A DNA stretch of 6,749 nt from Geoalkalibacter_A sp034189505 (lineage in GTDB: Bacteria > Desulfobacterota > Desulfuromonadia > Desulfuromonadales > Geoalkalibacteraceae): assembly GCA_034189505.1 (NCBI GenBank), contig JAXHUR010000113.1, forward strand, positions 1 through 6,749. The letters are read 5' to 3'. The position numbers were made by a program, and so were the translations under genes. Below the pieces are notes generated by a model. That model did not search any database, had not been told where the DNA came from, and worked only from the letters and a program-made list of their open reading frames with translations. Below, piece by piece: positions 4,749 through 6,749 of the stretch (position 1 is the first letter of the stretch; each line of letters starts with the position of its first letter).

Positions 4749-5783
4749 ATGAACACACAGCGCAGCAGAAAATCTGCTTCCAACCCTGGACCGATGCTGT
4801 CGGTCATGGCGCTGCTGTTGTCATCGCTGCTGGCCTCTACCGCGTGCGCCGGAGTCGAGGCCGCGTTTGCCTACAAGCTCTCTGACTTTTCAGGCCCGGT
4901 GCCCTCCCTGTGGGCCAAGGTGGATGTGGACAGCCGCTTCGACGAGGCCTATGCCCTCAATATCGGCGATGGCCTGATCCAGATCTACAACGAATCGGCC
5001 ATGCAGGTGCACAGCTACGGCGAAAATTACGGGCTGGCCTCGGCGACCGATCTGGCCGTAGCGGAGGAGGGCGAGGTGTACGTGCTCTTCTCCCGCCGGG
5101 CCTCCGGTCAGCTGCTGCGGCTCGATTACCGGGGCAAGCTGATCGAGACCGTAACGATTGCCGATGTGCCGGACGAGTTTCTTCCTCTCTATCCGACCTT
5201 CATGGACTACCGCGACGGTGAAATCTACCTGGCGGACAGCCAGAACATGACGATGGTGGTGGTCGATCTGAACGGGCGCTTTCAACGCGGTCTCGATCTG
5301 CGCAGCTTTCTCCTTGCGGCCTCGCAGGAAGAGTTGAATCAGGATGAGCTGCGCGATTCGCGCCGCGCTTCAATCGAGGAAAAAATCGAATCGCTCAAAC
5401 AGGCTGGGCTGGGTGGCTTCAGCGTCGATGCTCAGGGGCAGCTCTATTTCACCGTTCCGACCCTGTTCAGCGCCTATCGCATGCAACCCGACGGCCGGTT
5501 CGAGGCATTCGGCACCTCCGGCGGCGCCAAAGGCAAGTTCGGAGTTGTGGCCGGCATCGAGGCCGACGAACACGGCAATATTTATGTCGCCGATCGTCTG
5601 CGCAGCGTGGTGCTGATTTTCGACGACGAATTCAACTTTCAGACCGAAATGGGTTATCGCGGCGACGCCCCCCACAACCTGGTGGTGCCCGATGACCTCG
5701 CGGTCGACGTCCGCAACAACAAGCTTTATGTGTCGCAGGCGGCCAATCTCGGTGTCAGCGTTTTCAAGCTCCGCTTCAACTGA
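4749..5783 (+). CDS. secreted NHL-repeat beta-propeller protein next to OmcS-like cytochrome
   Basis: A 344-aa exported protein. It has a basic N-terminus (MNTQRSRKSASNPGP), a hydrophobic core at about 16-32, then TACAG. This is either a signal-peptidase I site or a poor lipobox (STA-Cys33). The rest reads as NHL/6-bladed propeller blades: 95-130 (GLASATDLAVAEEGEVYVL... LLRLDYRGK), 149-178 (TFMDYRDGEIYLADSQN), 221-252 (GGFSVDAQGQLYFT...), 264-296 (FGVVAGIEADEHGNIYVADRL... VLIFD) and 310-340 (NLVVPDDLAVD... KLYVSQA). A charged helical insertion at 190-219 interrupts the blades. It has no haem motif. NHL genes occur beside extracellular cytochrome genes in Geobacter-type genomes. A role in secreting, folding or assembling the cytochrome is inferred from context only. 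The start could be ATG 4737, 12 bp upstream. Confidence 0.85.
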   Translation: MNTQRSRKSASNPGPMLSVMALLLSSLLASTACAGVEAAFAYKLSDFSGPVPSLWAKVDVDSRFDEAYALNIGDGLIQIYNESAMQVHSYGENYGLASATDLAVAEEGEVYVLFSRRASGQLLRLDYRGKLIETVTIADVPDEFLPLYPTFMDYRDGEIYLADSQNMTMVVVDLNGRFQRGLDLRSFLLAASQEELNQDELRDSRRASIEEKIESLKQAGLGGFSVDAQGQLYFTVPTLFSAYRMQPDGRFEAFGTSGGAKGKFGVVAGIEADEHGNIYVADRLRSVVLIFDDEFNFQTEMGYRGDAPHNLVVPDDLAVDVRNNKLYVSQAANLGVSVFKLRFN

Positions 5784-5919
5784 GCGGGAAGCGCGGTCAC
5801 TGGAGAAATGAAGAAGAGACGAACAGATTTCGATCCGGAGAGGAGGTGAAGGTCAAAGGTATCCGCGGATCATTGCAGCACCCTGGTCACGGTGCTTCCG
5901 GAACTGCCAACGGAAGCCC
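5784..5919. other. leader upstream of the riboswitch, with two stacked hairpins
   Basis: No gene or clear promoter is seen. Two adjacent stems abut: GCACC (5878-5882)/GGTGC (5891-5895) and CTTCCG (5895-5900)/CGGAAG (5911-5916). They would sit just 5' of the aptamer in the RNA. A near-perfect Shine-Dalgarno, AGGAGGTGA (5841-5849), has no suitable start codon behind it. Confidence 0.6.
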
Positions 5920-6032
5920 ACATTCTCCGTAAAGGGTAAACCCATCGCGAGGTGGGGACACAAAGCCTACGGGTCCCACAGGGACGGCCGGGTTGTCGGA
6001 GTGAATTTTCCCCAAAAAAATTCGGAGGATGT
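5920..6032 (+). promoter_or_regulatory. GEMM-I cyclic-dinucleotide riboswitch with SD-masking alternative helix
   Basis: The aptamer spans about 5925-6001. The conserved core AGGGTAAACC (5933-5942) and GGGACACAAAGCC (5955-5967) match the GEMM-I consensus. P1 is CTCCG (5925-5929) with CGGAG (5997-6001). A hairpin CCCATC-GCGA-GGTGGG (5941-5956) carries the GNRA tetraloop. A third arm is GTCCC (5973-5977)/GGGAC (5981-5985), followed by GGCCGGGTT. The base aligned with Vc2 G20 is G (5935), as expected for c-di-GMP. However, cGAMP-sensing GEMM-I members are known in Geobacter, so the ligand is not settled. T5937 and A5960 replace the Vc2 C22-G45 pair, a compensating change by my alignment. ACATTCTCCG (5920-5929) can instead pair with CGGAGGATGT (6023-6032), which hides the cytochrome ribosome binding site. 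Confidence 0.9.
6024..6028 (+). promoter_or_regulatory. ribosome binding site of the cytochrome gene
   Basis: GGAGG, 9 nt before ATG 6038. It fixes the start and is the part of the leader that the 5' strand of riboswitch P1 can mask. A small stem GAATTTT/AAAATTC (6003-6009 with 6017-6023) lies directly before it. There is no U-run, so control is more likely at translation than at termination. Confidence 0.85.
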
Positions 6033-6037
6033 ACAAA

Positions 6038-6749
6038 ATGAAGAAGTTTTTCACTGTTTCACTTGCTGTTGCCGGTGCCCTGCTGCTCGTCAGCGGCTCG
6101 GCCTTCGCCTTCCACGGCGGCGGTGTCGCCCATTGCGACGGCTGCCACTCGATGCATAGTGGTGGCGCCTCAGGCCCCTCCCTGCAGAAAGGTTCCGACA
6201 ACAGCTCAACCTGCCTCAACTGTCATAACGGCGCCGATCGCTACCATGTCAACAGCGCCGACGGCAGCAACACCAACGAAGGCGGCGACTTTCACTGGGT
6301 CAATGATAACGGTTATACTTATAATACGTCACATACCCCAGGTGAAGTAGCTCCCGCACCTATTGATTACGACAATTCTGGCCACAATGTCATTGCCGCG
6401 GATTTCGGCATGGCGGCTGACTCAAATCTGACGGCAGCACCCGGCGGCTCCTTTCTGGCGTCTGCCCTGGGTTGCTCCAGCTGCCACGACCCGCATGGCC
6501 AGGCGCAGGGCGGCGTCACCGCCGGCGCACTCCCGATCTCGGTATCCGGTTCCTATGGCGAGGTACCGCCTGAAGGCACCATCGCCGGCAACTACCGCAT
6601 TCTGTATGACAGCAACAAAACCGGCTTCTCCGAAGACGCTCCCATCGCCCGCGCCAACAGCTATGACGGCGCTTCGGTCCAGTACGGTTCCGGCATGAGC
6701 GGCTGGTGCGCCAACTGCCATGGGCAATTTTATTCCAACAGTGCTTCTG
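6038..6749 (+). CDS. omcS: OmcS-like multihaem c-type cytochrome (partial, 3' end outside window)
   Basis: The first 237 residues of an exported cytochrome that is still open at the window edge. The signal peptide is 1-24, cut after Ala-Phe-Ala, giving a mature start FHGGGVAHCDGCHSMH. Haem sites are C33-DG-CH37, C59-LN-CH63, C146-SS-CH150 and C224-AN-CH228. From memory the order and wording of blocks follow Geobacter sulfurreducens OmcS: FHSGGVAECEGCHTMH, SSCLNCH, GGDF-WV, GHN-VA-D, LT-APGG, CSSCHDPHG, LPI--SGSY, YRIL, YG-GMS-WCANCH. OmcS has six haems and forms micrometre-long extracellular filaments that carry electrons to minerals and electrodes. His40 lines up with OmcS His16, which ligates a haem of the next subunit. 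Spacing between haems 2 and 3 is similar, but the 151-223 loop is shorter than in OmcS. Another extracellular paralogue such as OmcT is possible. Confidence 0.9.
   Translation, partial: MKKFFTVSLAVAGALLLVSGSAFAFHGGGVAHCDGCHSMHSGGASGPSLQKGSDNSSTCLNCHNGADRYHVNSADGSNTNEGGDFHWVNDNGYTYNTSHTPGEVAPAPIDYDNSGHNVIAADFGMAADSNLTAAPGGSFLASALGCSSCHDPHGQAQGGVTAGALPISVSGSYGEVPPEGTIAGNYRILYDSNKTGFSEDAPIARANSYDGASVQYGSGMSGWCANCHGQFYSNSAS

Noticed and set aside
5878..5916. Second tandem GEMM aptamer upstream of the first
   Set aside because: The two stems are clear, but the conserved GCAAACC and CAAAGCC core segments are missing.

Overview
The window looks like chromosomal DNA from a Desulfuromonadales/Geobacterales-type metal-reducing deltaproteobacterium. 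The evidence is an OmcS-like multihaem c-type cytochrome behind a GEMM-I riboswitch, an adjacent secreted NHL beta-propeller gene, a sigma-54-type promoter, and an MlaA lipoprotein. The genus cannot be fixed from sequence alone.

Layout. (1) 1-2196, plus strand: sixteen exact copies of a 7-bp unit end 3 bp before the start of a secreted alpha/beta-hydrolase gene. That gene overlaps mlaA, which encodes an outer-membrane lipid-asymmetry lipoprotein. (2) 2244-4460: an accessory island with two type II toxin-antitoxin modules facing each other, parDE (plus) and ccdAB (minus). Three copies of one hairpin-plus-poly-A terminator, two copies of a ~220-bp non-coding element and two copies of a 78-bp repeat lie around and between them. 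The 78-bp repeat contains the 3' end of ccdB, so the copy in front of parD is a remnant of a second ccdB-like gene. (3) 4509-6749, plus strand: an electron-transfer locus. It has a strong palindrome, a possible IHF site and a GG-N10-GC sigma-54 promoter, then the NHL propeller gene, then a GEMM-I riboswitch, then the cytochrome gene, which runs off the window after four of (in OmcS) six haem motifs.

Working together: the cytochrome locus appears to have two control layers. An activator-dependent sigma-54 promoter would drive the NHL gene and perhaps the cytochrome. A cyclic-dinucleotide riboswitch would gate cytochrome translation. The 5' strand of the riboswitch P1 helix can form either P1 or a 10-bp helix over the cytochrome ribosome binding site, which predicts a translational ON switch. 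The cytochrome keeps the His that follows the first CxxCH, equivalent to OmcS His16, which joins neighbouring subunits in OmcS filaments. It is therefore a candidate extracellular nanowire subunit.
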